Below, one piece after another: positions 45,546 to 57,095 of a DNA stretch of 64,000 nucleotides (positions within the stretch are counted from its first letter, which is position 1; each line of letters begins with the position of its first letter). The stretch comes from Durusdinium trenchii. Taxonomy: Eukaryota; Sar; Dinophyceae; Suessiales; Symbiodiniaceae. A program made the translations under genes and the position numbers. The notes below the pieces were generated by a model. The model saw only the letters and a list, made by a program, of their open reading frames with translations. It was not told where the DNA came from and did no database searches. Location of the stretch: contig CAXAMN010023684.1 in the NCBI GenBank assembly GCA_963970005.1, positions 165,579 through 229,578 on the forward strand, given 5' to 3'.

Positions 45546-46750
45546 GGAGTCTTCAGGAAGGGTCCCGAATCGATTCGGAACCGAAAGTCAGCGAATGTCA
45601 AGAACCGAAATTTTTCATCAACCGAATCATTACAACCGTCAACTTTCCAAACACAACCGAGCCGGAAAAAAAAACGAACCGTTCCGCTCTGTTCCGCTGT
45701 GACGTTTTTTCAGACTGTCCAAAGTCTTGAGTTTCAGAGCAGCAGTGCCCCACTGGAATGTCCATACAGCATGTCACTGGCCCGGCCCGGCTTCAGGCGC
45801 ATTCATAAAATGCGTTCCTTTCCTTTTCCTTGCTTTCCTTTCCAATATGCTTCTTAGACGGCATGGAAAAGGCATATTCACAAATTGCATTCCTAACTGT
45901 CCATTTCCTGTTCCTTTCCTTTCCCCGACATTGTCCTTTCCTTTCCTTTCCTTGTCCTCTTCCTTTTCCTTTCCTTTCCTTTCCAATATGCTTTTTAGAC
46001 TGCCAGCAAAAAGCATATTCACAAATTGCATACCTTACCTGCCCTTTTCCTTTTCCTTTTCCTGTCCATTGGTTTGCTTTCCTTTCCTTCCTTTTGCTTT
46101 TCTGGGGTTTCCTTTCCTATATGCTTTTTGGAAGGCCTTGAAAAAGCATATTCACAAATTGCATTCCCACCTGCCCATGTCCATTTCCATGTCCTTTTCC
46201 TTTCCTTTCCAATATGCTTTTTAGACTGCCAGGAAAACGCATATTCACAAATTGCATACCTTACCTGTCCTTTTCCTTTTCCTTTCTTTGTCCATTGCTT
46301 TGCTTTCCTTTCCTTCCTTTTCCTTTTCTTGGCATTCCTTTCCATTATGCTTTTTGCAAGGCCTGGAAAAAGCATATTCGCAAATTGCATTCCTTCCCTT
46401 GCTTTTCCTTTTCTATTCCCTTTCTTTGCTTTCCCTTCCTAGACTATAGACTATAGATAAGACAGGACAGGACAGGAGAAAAAGGGAAAATGGAAAGCAA
46501 AAGAAAAGGAAAGAACAGGAAAGTAACTATTTTAAGGAAAGGAAAGCAAAGTCTTGTCTTGTCTCTTTATCATTGCCTTTCTTTTCTTTACCCCACTGCG
46601 AAACTTATACCTCACAGAACCGAAACGAACCGTGAACCGAACCGAAAGTCCATGAAAAAAGACTTCTACAACCAAACCGAACCGATTCGCAGTTTCAATT
46701 ATAAACTATTAAACATTCAAACCGATTCCAACCGAACCGAAACCTTACTG
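45525..46750 (+). repeat. AACCGA-flanked polypyrimidine DNA with five hairpins
   Basis: AACCGAA words at 45525-45690 and 46613-46750 flank about 650 bp of CCTTTTCC and CTTTCC DNA. Five stem-loops of the form AATATGCTTTTT...AAAAAGCATATTC followed by ACAAATTGCA start at about 45844, 45985, 46118, 46211 and 46344. Loops differ (AGACTGCCAGC, GGAAGGCCTTG, GCAAGGCCTGG). Long frames through the tract are composition effects. Confidence 0.85.
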
Positions 46751-48345
46751 AATCTTGGGCGATCGGGGCTGTGGAGGTGAAAACTGTGTTTTGCCTGCCC
46801 CGTCCTGATGACATATCCTTTTGCTGTCGCCGTGGCCAGAGCTGACATGTTTGACACCCGGGACTGCAGGGAAGTAACACAGGCATCCATGGCAGACTGC
46901 AAGGAGGCAGCGAAACAACACTGAGCAAGGAAGTCTACTAGGTGTGGATACGCGAGAAATGGTATCGAAAGTTGAATTCCTAAGCTTGCGGAGTGTTTTG
47001 GCAGAGAGGGCAAATAATAGGCGAGTCAGCAAGAGCCTCCTTGAACTCAGCCAAAACAAAGTCACCAGCTGTCGGGACACTTTGTGTCTACCAACAGCGT
47101 CTTCTGGTTGCAAGCCCCCTAAGATCCTCGTTCTACAGCGAATCAAAGCTTTCGGAGATCTCACACTCACTTTATGTGCTGCAGGAGGCTCTGGCCGATT
47201 GGTCATATAGGTTTCGGAATGGAGACCTTCCTCAACTTCGCTTCTGGCATGAAAACGCAGAGTACATGCTTGCCAAATCACCAGAGCCAAATCTCTGAAA
47301 AAATCATCCTGGCCGATTCACTGGAGATGAGGGACAAGGCATACGGGCTCTTGGCTGCGTATGTGGCCTCGCATGGTCCCCAGTGGGCCCGGCAATCAGG
47401 GTCTCATTGCGCTGTACAATCGAGCGCGCGCCTATCTATTCAGTGGGCCTTGGCACTCAGGGAACCAGGGCGCTTTGGGCCATGTGGTCAAGCGTTTGAG
47501 TCTCACAGCCGCCGTAACCCAGTAGGGCATGTATAGTGCCGTGATCGTAGGCATCAGAATCGACGAGACCCCCAAGGGCACAACTCCCATTGACCTTCTC
47601 CGGTCAGAATTCAGGCAGCGGTTCCTGGTCAAAAAAATAGAGTCACAAGAAAAGGTGAGGGAGGACAATGGGGCAGGATCACTTAGCCCAAACAGCTACT
47701 TCGATAGCAGCGATTGCGATGAGAATGCCATGGCCCCTATGAAGCCATGCAGCGTGGCAGCGCTTCGCCATGGAACCACGAGGGGTCCCGGGGAGCTTCT
47801 TCAATTCCAGGATCCACCTCGCGGTCAAGATAGATGGATGCAGAGTGGCAACGGCTGAATTGTGAGGGTTCATGGCCGCCCGCGAGTTGTTGCCTTCCGC
47901 CCAGTTCATCGAGGAACTCCAGTGGATGTGGCTCAGCTAAAGCTCCATCTGGCACGAGCAGGATCCTTGCCAAGTAGCACAAGATCAGTGGAAGCTTGGG
48001 GGGAGATCGTTGAATCATTGACAAACAAAGCAGGCCTTTAAACTGCAGACTCAGGGTAGAAGGAGTTTGTTATATGAGAGCTCTGTCCAAGGACCGCTGC
48101 ACATTCTACGGCTGTGGAGCTTCAACTGTAGAGGCAGGGTCATCAAGGCACTGGGCATCAGAGTCCAGCTCTGAAAGTCAGGGTCACCACCACCACAGTC
48201 TGGTATCCCCAGACCACATCCAGGAGTGGAGGAGCTGAGCTGAAACACCGACGCCTGACCTTCCTCAGCCAGAAGAAGAGGACAGTGATGGCAGCTTTGA
48301 GATGTTTGAAGGATAGCTCGAGCGTCAATGTGATCGCGAAGCGAT
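46751..48345 (+). pseudogene. Degenerate interior of the copia-like element
   Basis: Between the hairpin array and the polypurine tract. Plus frames carry short coding-like scraps such as VRVHGRPRVVAFRPVHRG and VDVAQLKLHLARAG near 47860-47970 and LRSEFRQRFLVKKIESQEKV near 47600-47660, but no catalytic motif of integrase, reverse transcriptase or RNase H was identified. It ends at a GGGGGAG tract that directly abuts the right LTR. Confidence 0.35.
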
Positions 48346-48489
48346 CAGGGGGAGTGTGATCACGAGATTTGCACTCTCAACTTTTTGGATAGGAAGACGG
48401 TAACAGGTCGTGGAACGAACTTAGACCACCTTCGCTTTGGCTCAAGAAACGATCGTCCGAGTAAGCTTCCTTCTGAACTACTCGTAGAA
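48346..48489 (+). repeat. Polypurine tract and right LTR remnant
   Basis: CAGGGGGAG (48346-48354) immediately precedes TGTGATCACGAGATTTGC at 48355, the classical order of polypurine tract and LTR start with TG. The block matches the left copy at 45074-45191 up to ACTCGTAG. Confidence 0.65.
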
Positions 48490-51180
48490 TGAAACATGAT
48501 CTTGGACAAGTCGGGCGTCCTTGGCTTTTACTTGGCTCAAGACAAGACCGTGCTCTTCATTCGTCTCAAAGAACCGAAGCTTGCATGCAACTATCGTGTT
48601 GGCTTCTCCCGGCCGATTACAAGTGGCGATAGAGCAAGCTGATCTACTGTTCGATTTCCGATGGTTGTCAATGCACGTCAATGATGATGGAAAGAATCCT
48701 TCCTAGGTTGTATGTAGCTGCTTCCAGTCGCCTGCGTACCAGAGTTCCATCTGCATTGGGAAAATTTGGTTTGCTTGGTCAAGTGCTAGGTACAGCAACA
48801 CATTTATCGGAGTTATTGTAAGGGCCATGCTATAGTACTTAGACTCACGCGGAGAATTTGTTAATTGTGTGCGTTCCGAAGATGAGGGTATTATCCGAAC
48901 CGATGTGCGCTGACAAAACTTGCAATTCAATGCAATAGACCACACATCCGCATCAGCACACAATTCGTGCTCCGCCAACCTGCTCGACAAAACTCAAAAC
49001 AAAAGGGAATCGAAGCTCACATGGTGATCAGCAGATTCGCTTCAGCGAAGGCATCAAAACTACAAATGCGTGACAACTCAACAAAGCACGGGCGCCCAAA
49101 ACATGAACAAACCCAATTGAATTGATTGATTGTTTTCAAAACAACTTTATCGATGTTCGCTGGAAGTTGGATCCCGCAGCAAGAGCTGGGACAGGCACTG
49201 TCAATTGTTGCAAATGCCACCAAGCACTGGTCGCTGCTCCGGTAAATGTTGTCACTTGTTCGGGGTAAATTGAGATCGAGCTGCTACATCTGGTCTTTGA
49301 TGCCTGTGCTTGTCAACTCACAATTTGCTCCTTGCAGTTGCATTTGTTGCTGTCTGCCGTGTGGCATGTGTGATTGCCCTTGTAAGTTGGATGGATACAG
49401 AAATATGCGCAGTCGCACCTGCAACGGCAGCTGAGAAACTCTTTGATGAGTTTGATTCAGTTTTGGCCACTGCATCTTTCACCCGATCCTTCTCATTCTT
49501 GTTTTTGTCATTGGATTGCTCACTGGCGGCTGACAACTGACTTGTAGGAAGGAATCCCGTGCAAGCCACCTAGAGGGAATTTGGAACTCGGATGAACTCG
49601 GGGCTGTACCCCAGCATACAGTCGGATTTCTGGACGAATGTTTTCGTCCTGGCCAACGTTGGAGTTGCTGAAAAAGCAAACAAACGTGCCTAGACGTGCA
49701 CAGAAGCTCATAGAGTTTCCTGGAAGGAGAAGTCCAGATCCCAATCATCACTGGGGTCAATATCATTCTCACCTGCAGGACACCTGAGGGACTAGAGTGT
49801 TGCCAAAACGTATGAGACGTATGAGATGCATAGTCCTTCTCAACAACTCGCATTCTGGTAGTGCGTTGGTGAAGTATATACATTCATACTGATTCATACA
49901 TGCTTGGAGTCAAGAAATGTCAAGACACCAAAATCCCTAAAAGCTAGAGCACATAGCTTTGGTTTGACACAAGGATCTGAGTAGCATGCACTGCTGGAAA
50001 TTCATCCTCAGCTAGGGCCTCCCAAAGAAGACCCTGGTAGAACAAATTTCCAAAGCACAATTCCGACTGCCAGTGCGGGTCCAACCTCCCGGAATGAGAA
50101 CATGGCCCAAGGACGAAGTACACATCAGACTATCTCTGGATACTGTTAATTGTTTCTCAGGGTGGGCATGTCTTTCATTGAGAGGCGTCAAACGTACAAC
50201 AACGAGTGTGGCTTTGATTGGTCCTTTCTTCAAGCCTTCCGACTCCAACATCTGCTGAAGGGCCAAGACAGCGGTAACAATAGAAGGACAACAAGGCTCA
50301 AAGGTGGTGCGGTGCGGTTGACTGCACATGCTACTTCCATTCAAACAAAGGCATAAAGGCACCTCCAAGAACGCCATTACCTATGCAAGTTAGAAATCAG
50401 AATTCCAAAACCAGGGATACTCTGGCCTTGTTTCCAAAGAAATCTCCTCAACACCAGGATCAGCTTCAGCCCCACCCTTAGAAGGTCCACAGGCAAACCG
50501 ATCGGGTCGGTAAAGTATATATCTGAAATAGGAGTACCAAATGTCATCTTTCCCACCACGATTGCACAACCTGCCACAACCTGATGCGAAGGACTGTGCT
50601 CTGCGGCTACGGCAGCTCTGGGGGTATTGTGCAACCGCAGGCTTGTGTTCAAGCACCAATTTGTTCTTGCTTTGTTACGCTGTTTGGGAGCAGTTGGCTG
50701 GCCAATTGTTTCAACACAAAACACTCATGTCGCGTACTCATAAATATGTGTGTATATAATATATACATGATGTTGATATGTTTTGATGTTTGATTGGTCG
50801 TCAGTCAAGGGCTACTAAATGCTGTTGCATTGCGAACGTGCTTTGGCACCAGAATCCAATCCGCTAAAATGCTTTGAAACATGTTTTAGCCGGTAGATCA
50901 TAGATCTCCTTAGTAGTAGAAGTATTTAGTATTGTCAAGAAGATAAAAATATGCACTTCCGCAAAGCTTCAGCGGTGGTGAATTTTACCATATACGTACA
51001 CGGTGGCTTCCGTGAGCTTCCACGACTGCAGTTTTGGCTTCCGCAGGCAAGTTGGAGTTTATGTACAAGTTTGTTGAAACAGCTTGTGAGGGGTTTGGGA
51101 CGTAGAAGGGAAAGTGAAGTGACTCGTAAACATGCTGACGGGTCGCTTCAACGTTCTTGGAGGCTTTGGTCGCAGCGTTT
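48490..51180. other. Intergenic DNA, possible unidentified exons
   Basis: No gene recognised with confidence. The minus frame at 50012-50377 has codon-like texture (AVLALQQMLESEGLKKGP, IKATLVVVRLTPLNERHA) and could be an exon of an unknown gene. The plus frame 49310-49540 starts with a hydrophobic stretch (LLLAVAFVAVCRVACVIAL). Neither has a family match that I know. Confidence 0.35.
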
Positions 51181-51199
51181 GTGATGAAGAGGCCAACAC

Positions 51200-51277
51200 C
51201 CTTGTTTGTTTGATTGTGTGTTTGTGTGTTTGTTTGTTTGTTTGTTTGTTTGTTTGTTTGTTTGCTTGATTGATTGA

Positions 51278-51312
<35 letters not shown>

Positions 51313-51317
51313 ATTGC

Positions 51318-51353
<36 letters not shown>

Positions 51354-51556
51354 GTGTGATTTTTTGTTTGTTGTGGTTTGTTTGTTGCTGTTGGTGTTGT
51401 TGCTGTTGTTGTTGATGTTGATGTTGTTGATGTTGTTGTTGTTGTTGCTGCTGTTGTTGTTGTGGCTGTTGCTGTTGCTGTTGTTCTTGTTCTTGTTCTC
51501 GTTGTCGTTGTCGTTGTGGTTGTCGTTATGGTTGTGGTTGTGGTTGTGGTTGTGGT

Positions 51557-51624
<68 letters not shown>

Positions 51625-51860
51625 TTTATGTTTGGTGTTGTTATTCTTGTTGTTTTTGGTTTGTTTGTTTGGTTGGTTGGTTGGCTGGATGGTTGGTTGG
51701 CGGGTTGGTCGGTGGGTTGGTTGGTGGGTGGGTTGGTGGGTTGGGTTGTTGGGTAGTTGGGTGGCTGGCTGGTTGGTTGGTTGGTTGGGTGGCTGGCTGG
51801 TTGGTTGGGTTGCTGGCTGGTTGGTTGGCTGGCTGGTTGGTCGGTTGGTGCTGTTCAAGC
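51200..51860 (+). repeat. Compound simple-repeat block
   Basis: In order: TGTT, GCTT and GATT tetranucleotides (51200-51355), TTG and TTGCTG trinucleotides (51360-51640), and GGTTGGTTGGC/GGGT (51655-51850). The Trp/Val/Leu- and Gln/Pro-rich frames across it are artefacts of the repeat. Confidence 0.95.
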
Positions 51861-53510
51861 CGTTTTCTTTCTGCACAGCTTTTTGGTATTTCTACTTTGT
51901 CAGCTGCCCCTTGCCTTACAAGCAGGACTTACATCTCGATTCTACTGGCTTTCGTTCCTCCCCGTTCCATCTGTTCAAGTTGTTCTCTCTCTCTCTCTCT
52001 CTTTTCTCTCAAGTTCTTCTCTCTATCCGCCTTTCTCGCACTGATTTCGAAACGAAAAGCACGCGAAGAGAGGTGTTCTTGGAGATGCACCACTGCGTTG
52101 TGTGGCGAACCCCACGCAGCACTGGGTGGATTGTGCCAAGCCTCGGCTCACAGGAGTCTCTGCATGTGCAACATGACAGTGACAGTGTTACTTGCAGCGA
52201 TGCACCTGCTACTACTAGCTTCTTGCTACTAGTAGCGATGCCCTTGTTACTAGTAGCCATGCGTCAATTCTTTTTTCTTTATATAGACCTTTCAGACGTT
52301 TTAGATCTGTCCGTCTTTCTTTCTGCCTTTAGAGCGCAAAAATGACAAACTCAAAGAATCTGATACTCTCTGTTGACACACTGAAATTGGGGCTGCAACT
52401 GTTCGTCTCCCCGATGGACTGGGCGGGTGGCCTGTGCAAAAACAAATACGATAAGCCTAGCTATTTGCCATGGGTGTAAGATCTGCAAGTCCAACTGCCG
52501 GACTTTATATATACTGTGTATATATATAGAGATGATGAGATATAACAATGATGGAATGTTTGAAGGAAAATTGAAAACTACGTAACCCAACAGCAGGGCG
52601 AAAACATGATTCCCGCACACACTCTACAATGATGCAATCAATGTCAGGGTGAGATCTGACCAGGACGTTGAATGATTCATTATCGACAAGGGACTCCTCT
52701 CTACAGGACGGACTTTCACAGGACTCATCTCAAGTCCGAAACGTGCCAAGCTGAACGAGTTCAGCGACCAGCCCAAAAAGAGTTCTGTGCAATGATCTCT
52801 GTGGCAGAAAAGTTCCACAGTTCCCAGGTTTTCCTGGTTCCAGGTTGATGGTTCCAGCTGTCCAACGGCCAGCGTTACTTGTCATCAAACCAATGTCTTT
52901 CCTGACATCACAGCTTGCAAGTTGGCAGCAGAAATGCAGGTTTTGGTAGAAGGTGCAGTGTCCAAGACAACCCGTCCAGCTTTTCGGGGTACCACACATA
53001 GAGTCACGACCAACACTTAAACTCAACTGCAATTCTGCAGAATTGCTGCTTGGCACCCACTGTGTCAAAAATCATTGCCATATTTGGCCGCTTCATGGAC
53101 ATCTACATGACACAACTCAAAAAGGAGTAAAAGGGCTACGCGGCTTTGTCATTCCCAGCACGGAGTTATCTCCAATTGCAGTTGTTGCAGCATCGGAGTA
53201 ATTGTCTGGCGCATGAGTTACCTGACATGGGCAAAAAACTTACATTACTACGGTAAGCAACATGACCTAGTAGGCCGACAACACGACAAAGGAGAATACA
53301 TCAAAACATCAGAGATGAGAGGACTATGCTGGATAGCTGCGGTCTGGCCACCAGCGTCTTTGAACGGCGTAAATTTCCAACTTGACTGCCCGCGGCAAGG
53401 CGGTCAACGTACAGTGTTGAATCCAGTTCTAAATATCCTGCCTGTGGTATATATATATATATACATACACTGTATATATACAGTATATATATATATGTAT
53501 GTATCATTTT
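51861..53510. other. Intergenic DNA
   Basis: No gene recognised. Holds a CT run near 51982-52003, a CTAGTAG-type palindromic repeat at 52209-52260, and TA-rich palindromes near 52502-52530 and 53446-53500, the latter touching the left LTR of the next element. Confidence 0.55.
52209..52260 (+). repeat. CTAGTAG/ACTAGT palindromic repeat, third locus
   Basis: TACTACTAGCTTCTTGCTAC, then TAGTAGCGATGCCCTTG and TTACTAGTAGCCATG. Shares AGCTTCTTG-TACTAGTA wording with 1464-1582. Confidence 0.7.
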
Positions 53511-53806
53511 TTCGAAGAATACCCTGTCACATGATGAAGCATTCCTGTTTGCCGTCGTCGCCACCTACCATCTCAAGAGGTGGGTGGGAGGGTTCATGAG
53601 CCTGTGCCGTTCACCGGAAAACGTGCGGCTGGGCATTGGCTACGGAAGGGCGGAAACCAGTGGTTGCGCAGGGCTCTTTTGAGGGTTGTCTACATTGTGG
53701 CGCAGGGCACCTTGGTCTTTTTTACATTGACAGTGGTCATTGTTGTTGGCGGACGTGGTCGTCCAGGTTGAGAGGGAAGGGTTCCGTCTACCAATCACAT
53801 TTGTGA
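53511..53806 (+). repeat. 5' LTR (right part) of a copia element
   Basis: 296 bp from TTCGAAGAAT to ACATTTGTGA, matched over the same length by 56800-57095 with about ten differences by eye. Its left end is lost: the sequence runs straight into a TA-rich palindrome. The end is followed by the primer binding site. Confidence 0.85.
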
Positions 53807-53807
53807 T

Positions 53808-53820
53808 TGGTGGCGGAGCC
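53808..53820 (+). other. Primer binding site
   Basis: TGGTGGCGGAGCC directly after the 5' LTR resembles TGGTATCAGAGC, the initiator-methionine tRNA complement used by many copia elements. Confidence 0.7.
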
Positions 53821-53855
53821 AGTCGCTCCGTAGGGACCTGTCAGGACTTTGTTGC

Positions 53856-54647
53856 TTGGGGAAGCTTAGCAGAGCATGCCTGCATGGTTCTGAAGGAGAA
53901 AGCGCTGGCTCAGGTTCCACGCCGGAACTCAGAAGCCGCTCAAAAGGCTTAGGTGCACCAGGTCTGCTGTGTCTCGACTCCGCCACTGATTTCGGGACAG
54001 ATCAGTTCTTAGAATTTCTCCAGAGACATGGTATTAAAGAACGAATGATCCCTCCAGAAGCTTCTTGGCAGAATTCTAGGGCTGAAAGACATGGGGGTAT
54101 CCTCCAAGAAATAATCACCAAAATGGACCTAGAAGAGAGCATCGAAACGTACGACCAACTGGAGACGTGTTTGGCATTTGCTACACAAACCAAAGATCAA
54201 TGGAGCCGTCACAGAGGCTTCCCACCGGAAATTCTAGTGTTTGGTAAGCTTCGCAAATATGCCGCATCCGTGTCGAGTGATTTTGATAGAACCTCACATT
54301 CGGTCACAGAGTCCCAAACTGCAGAAGGCATTCGATTCCGCGCAGAACTTGCCATCGGGGAAAGAGCCAGAAAGGCATTCAGCAAGGTGGACAACAGCCA
54401 GGCAATGCGCAGAGCCATCCTGCAAAGATCAAGACCCAGCCGAGGTCAATATCATTCAGGGGAATGGGTCATGCTATGGAGGGAAAATCAAAAATGGATA
54501 GGTCCCCTCAAAGTAGTGATGCAGGAAGACCATAATGTAGTCTGGCTAAGTGACCGCGGTAGAAGAGACCGAGCTGAAAGACAAGGCATCTCAGGAACCC
54601 ACGGGATTTGCCAGAACGCCTCAGAACTTTCGAGATGTAACAAATGA
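53856..54647 (+). pseudogene. Copia integrase, N-terminally truncated
   Basis: Inserts element DNA into the host genome. A 263-residue frame shows LLCLDSATDFGTDQFLEFL with Asp41 and, after exactly 35 residues, Glu77 in NSRAERHGGILQEI: the D35E half of the catalytic triad. The zinc-binding HHCC domain and first Asp are missing, because only about 150 bp separate the frame's integrase core from the primer binding site. Gag and protease are absent too, so the element is an internal deletion derivative. The rest (FPPEILVFGKLRKYA, YHSGEWVMLWRENQKWIGPL) is the C-terminal part of integrase. Confidence 0.85.
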
Positions 54648-55825
54648 AACATTTCCTCAGAGTAGCATTCCAGCTACAGGGCCAGAGAGTCAGAACCTAA
54701 GGGAAAATGGTCCAGAAAACATCGCCTCCAACCCGTCGGCCACATGTTCTGAACAACCAGACAATGAACCAGAAATACCTATCTCAAGTGGCGCTCCTTC
54801 AGAGTCGCCAAGCCATGCCAAAGAAATCCTACCCGAAAATGTCCCTCTCCCTGTGGAGAGCGAAGTCGACTTAGTCTGTGAAAGTTTTTCGGTAGACACC
54901 GACCAAGTATGGCAATATGAAATCCCCATGAACCGAAGAGACTTGATAGCAATGACCAATTGTTCAACACCTGAAGAGACAGTGTCATTTTTAGCAACAA
55001 CAGCAAAAAGACAGAAAGTAGAAGTAAAATTGTCATTGTTAGGAAGCAAAGACCGACAGTTGTTTGAACAGACCAAAACAAAAGAAATCAACAGCTGGTT
55101 AGATACCAATACGGTCTCAAGAATTCTCAGAAACAAGATTCCACGGGAAAATATCCTGAGACGTCGCTGGATCTTGACCTGGAAAGACAGTGAGAACAAC
55201 ACGCACCTGACAAATGACACCGCTGTCGGTCGGCAACACCAACAGGACACCAAAAGCCAGACTGGTAGTCCTTGGATACGAAGACCCCAGTCTTCACCTG
55301 ATCCAACGAGACTCATCCACTTTGTCGAAATTAGGCCGGTTGCTTCTGTTGCAGTATGCTGCGTCTTGCAAGTGGAACGTTGCATCATTCGATGTCAAAA
55401 CTACTTTTTTGCGGGGCACTGCCGATGAGGACCGACTACCCGGACTTGAACCACCAGAAGAAATGAAAAGAATCGTGAAACTTGGTCCAAATGAAATAGT
55501 CCAACTGCAACAGGGTGCATACGGGAGAGCGGACGCTCCGCTACTCTGGTTCAGAGAGTTGTCTAAGGGATTAGTAGAACTAGGATTTAAGCCGTCACTG
55601 TTTGCACTCCCAAACAAAAAGGGAGAAACAATTCCTCTTGTTGGTGTCCACGTTGATGATGGGATATATTGTGGAACCCCTGAAATGCATGAGAAGATTC
55701 AAAAACTGTCCAAACGGTTCCCTTTTGGAAGCCAAAAGCATACAGATTTCGTATTCACCGGTCTTCATATTTCCCAACAGGAAGACTTCTCGATTCACGT
55801 GGATCAAACTGAATATGTATTGTAA
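54550..55825 (+). pseudogene. Copia reverse transcriptase
   Basis: Two overlapping frames. 54550-55428 is the acidic Ser/Pro linker and the start (REINSWL-like NSWLDTNTVSRIL, RRRWILTWKD). A shift near 55230 leads to 55214-55825: TPKARLVVLGYEDPSL, motif A VASFDVKTTFLRG (Asp60), VQLQQGAYGRADAP, motif C LVGVHVDDGIYCG (Asp148-Asp149 intact) and FPFGSQKHTDFVFTGLHI. Ends at a TAA in frame with the next segment's start only after a shift. Confidence 0.9.
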
Positions 55826-55845
55826 AAGGGATCAACCCGATCCAT

Positions 55846-56640
55846 GTGTCCAGTGATCGCAGGAAAACACCAGACGATCCAATAACGGAAACAGAAAGAC
55901 AAGCACTCAGAGCGGTGATAGGCAGTTTGCTCTATGCAGGGGTCAACACGAGACCTGACCTATGCAGTCGCCTTGGAAACCTCCAAAGTAAGATAAACAA
56001 TGGTCAGGTAAAAGACTTGCAGGAAGCAAATAGAACATTGCATGAAGCGAAAACAAATGCCGACGTCACCATCAAATATCAAAGCATTGAGAAGAAAGGT
56101 CTATTGATCATGGCAAGCCACAAAAACATAGCTAAAAACCAAGGGAGTCCAGAAAACCCAATCATTTGGGCTTCACGCAAAATCCAAAAGGTTGCTGTGA
56201 GCACACTGTCAGCCGAAGCCATGTCACTGGCAAGCGCAGTAGACATTCTTTCCTGGGTTCGCTTGTTCTGGGCCTGGCTCATCGACAACACATGCGAATG
56301 GAAGCTTGGAGACAAGACGCTCCTGAAACTGCCTCCAGCATTTTCGACGCTGTGTGAAAAGGACTTGACAGACCCAAATGAATCCTTGTGCCAATCAAAA
56401 CAAGCCCTAGATCGCATAGAGACCTCAGAAGCAACAACCATAACAGATTGTAAGTCGCTCTACGATTTAAAAAATAGAAATGCAACTCCTTCACACTCCG
56501 ACAGTTGTTCGACGAAGGAGAGGCTCTTCGCAAAAGAGTCAATACCAGAACCAGAATGCAATGGCTGAGACAGAACCTGGAAAAGCCAAGTCGTCCAGAA
56601 GCAGTCGAAGCCACTTCTTGAAAGCCAAGACCGATCCCTA
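55846..56640 (+). pseudogene. Copia RNase H
   Basis: A 240-residue frame: ERQALRAVIGSLLYAGVNTR and RPDLCSRLGNLQS (the end of reverse transcriptase), IIWASRKIQKVAVSTLSAEA and MSLASAVDILSWV, and TITDCKSLYDLKNRNATPS with the acidic Asp. After ATPS a frameshift is evident and the end has drifted. It completes the polyprotein just before the polypurine tract. Confidence 0.85.
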
Positions 56641-56697
56641 GGGAATGTCTCAGATCACTTTGAGAAGTGAAGACTGGGGAAGTAGTGTGAACACTAC

Positions 56698-56713
56698 GAG
56701 GGGAAGAGGGAAG
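56698..56713 (+). other. Polypurine tract of the copia element
   Basis: GAGGGGAAGAGGGAAG, sixteen purines, after the RNase H end and before the 3' LTR; primes plus-strand DNA synthesis in LTR elements. Confidence 0.75.
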
Positions 56714-57095
56714 TCAAAGCTTGAGCAAGAATTTTTTTGTAAGCACCTACCCACCTTGCTTCAAACATGTTCGACAGCAATAAATAAAGAAAGATGTATT
56801 TCGAAGAATGACCTGTCACATGATGAAGCATTCCTGTTTGCCGTCGTCGCCACCTACCATCTCAAGAGGCGGGTGGGAGGGTTCATGAGCCTGTGCCGTA
56901 CACCGGAAAACGTGCGGCTGGGCATTGGCTACGGAAGGGTGGAAACCAGTGGTTGTGCAGGGCACTTTTGAGGGTTGTCTACATTGTGGTGCAGGGCACC
57001 TTGGTCTTTTTTATATTGACAGTGGTCATTGTTGTTGGCGGACGTGGTCGTCCAGGTTGAGAGGGAAGGGTTCCGTCTACCAATCACAGTTGTGA
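56714..57095 (+). repeat. 3' LTR of the copia element
   Basis: Starts after the polypurine tract. From 56800 on it matches the 5' copy over 296 bp with about ten differences, so the two LTRs are roughly 96-97 percent alike. The first 86 bp have no counterpart on the left, which supports truncation of the 5' LTR. It is followed by a TA run. Confidence 0.8.

Noticed and set aside
45790-46440. Phe/Leu/Pro-rich plus frames as secreted or membrane proteins
   Set aside because: They result from the CCTTTTCC polypyrimidine repeats around the hairpins.
51346-52345. Long Leu/Val/Trp/Gly-rich plus frames that look like membrane proteins
   Set aside because: They arise from TTG and GGTT simple repeats; the unique part beyond 51870 shows no family.
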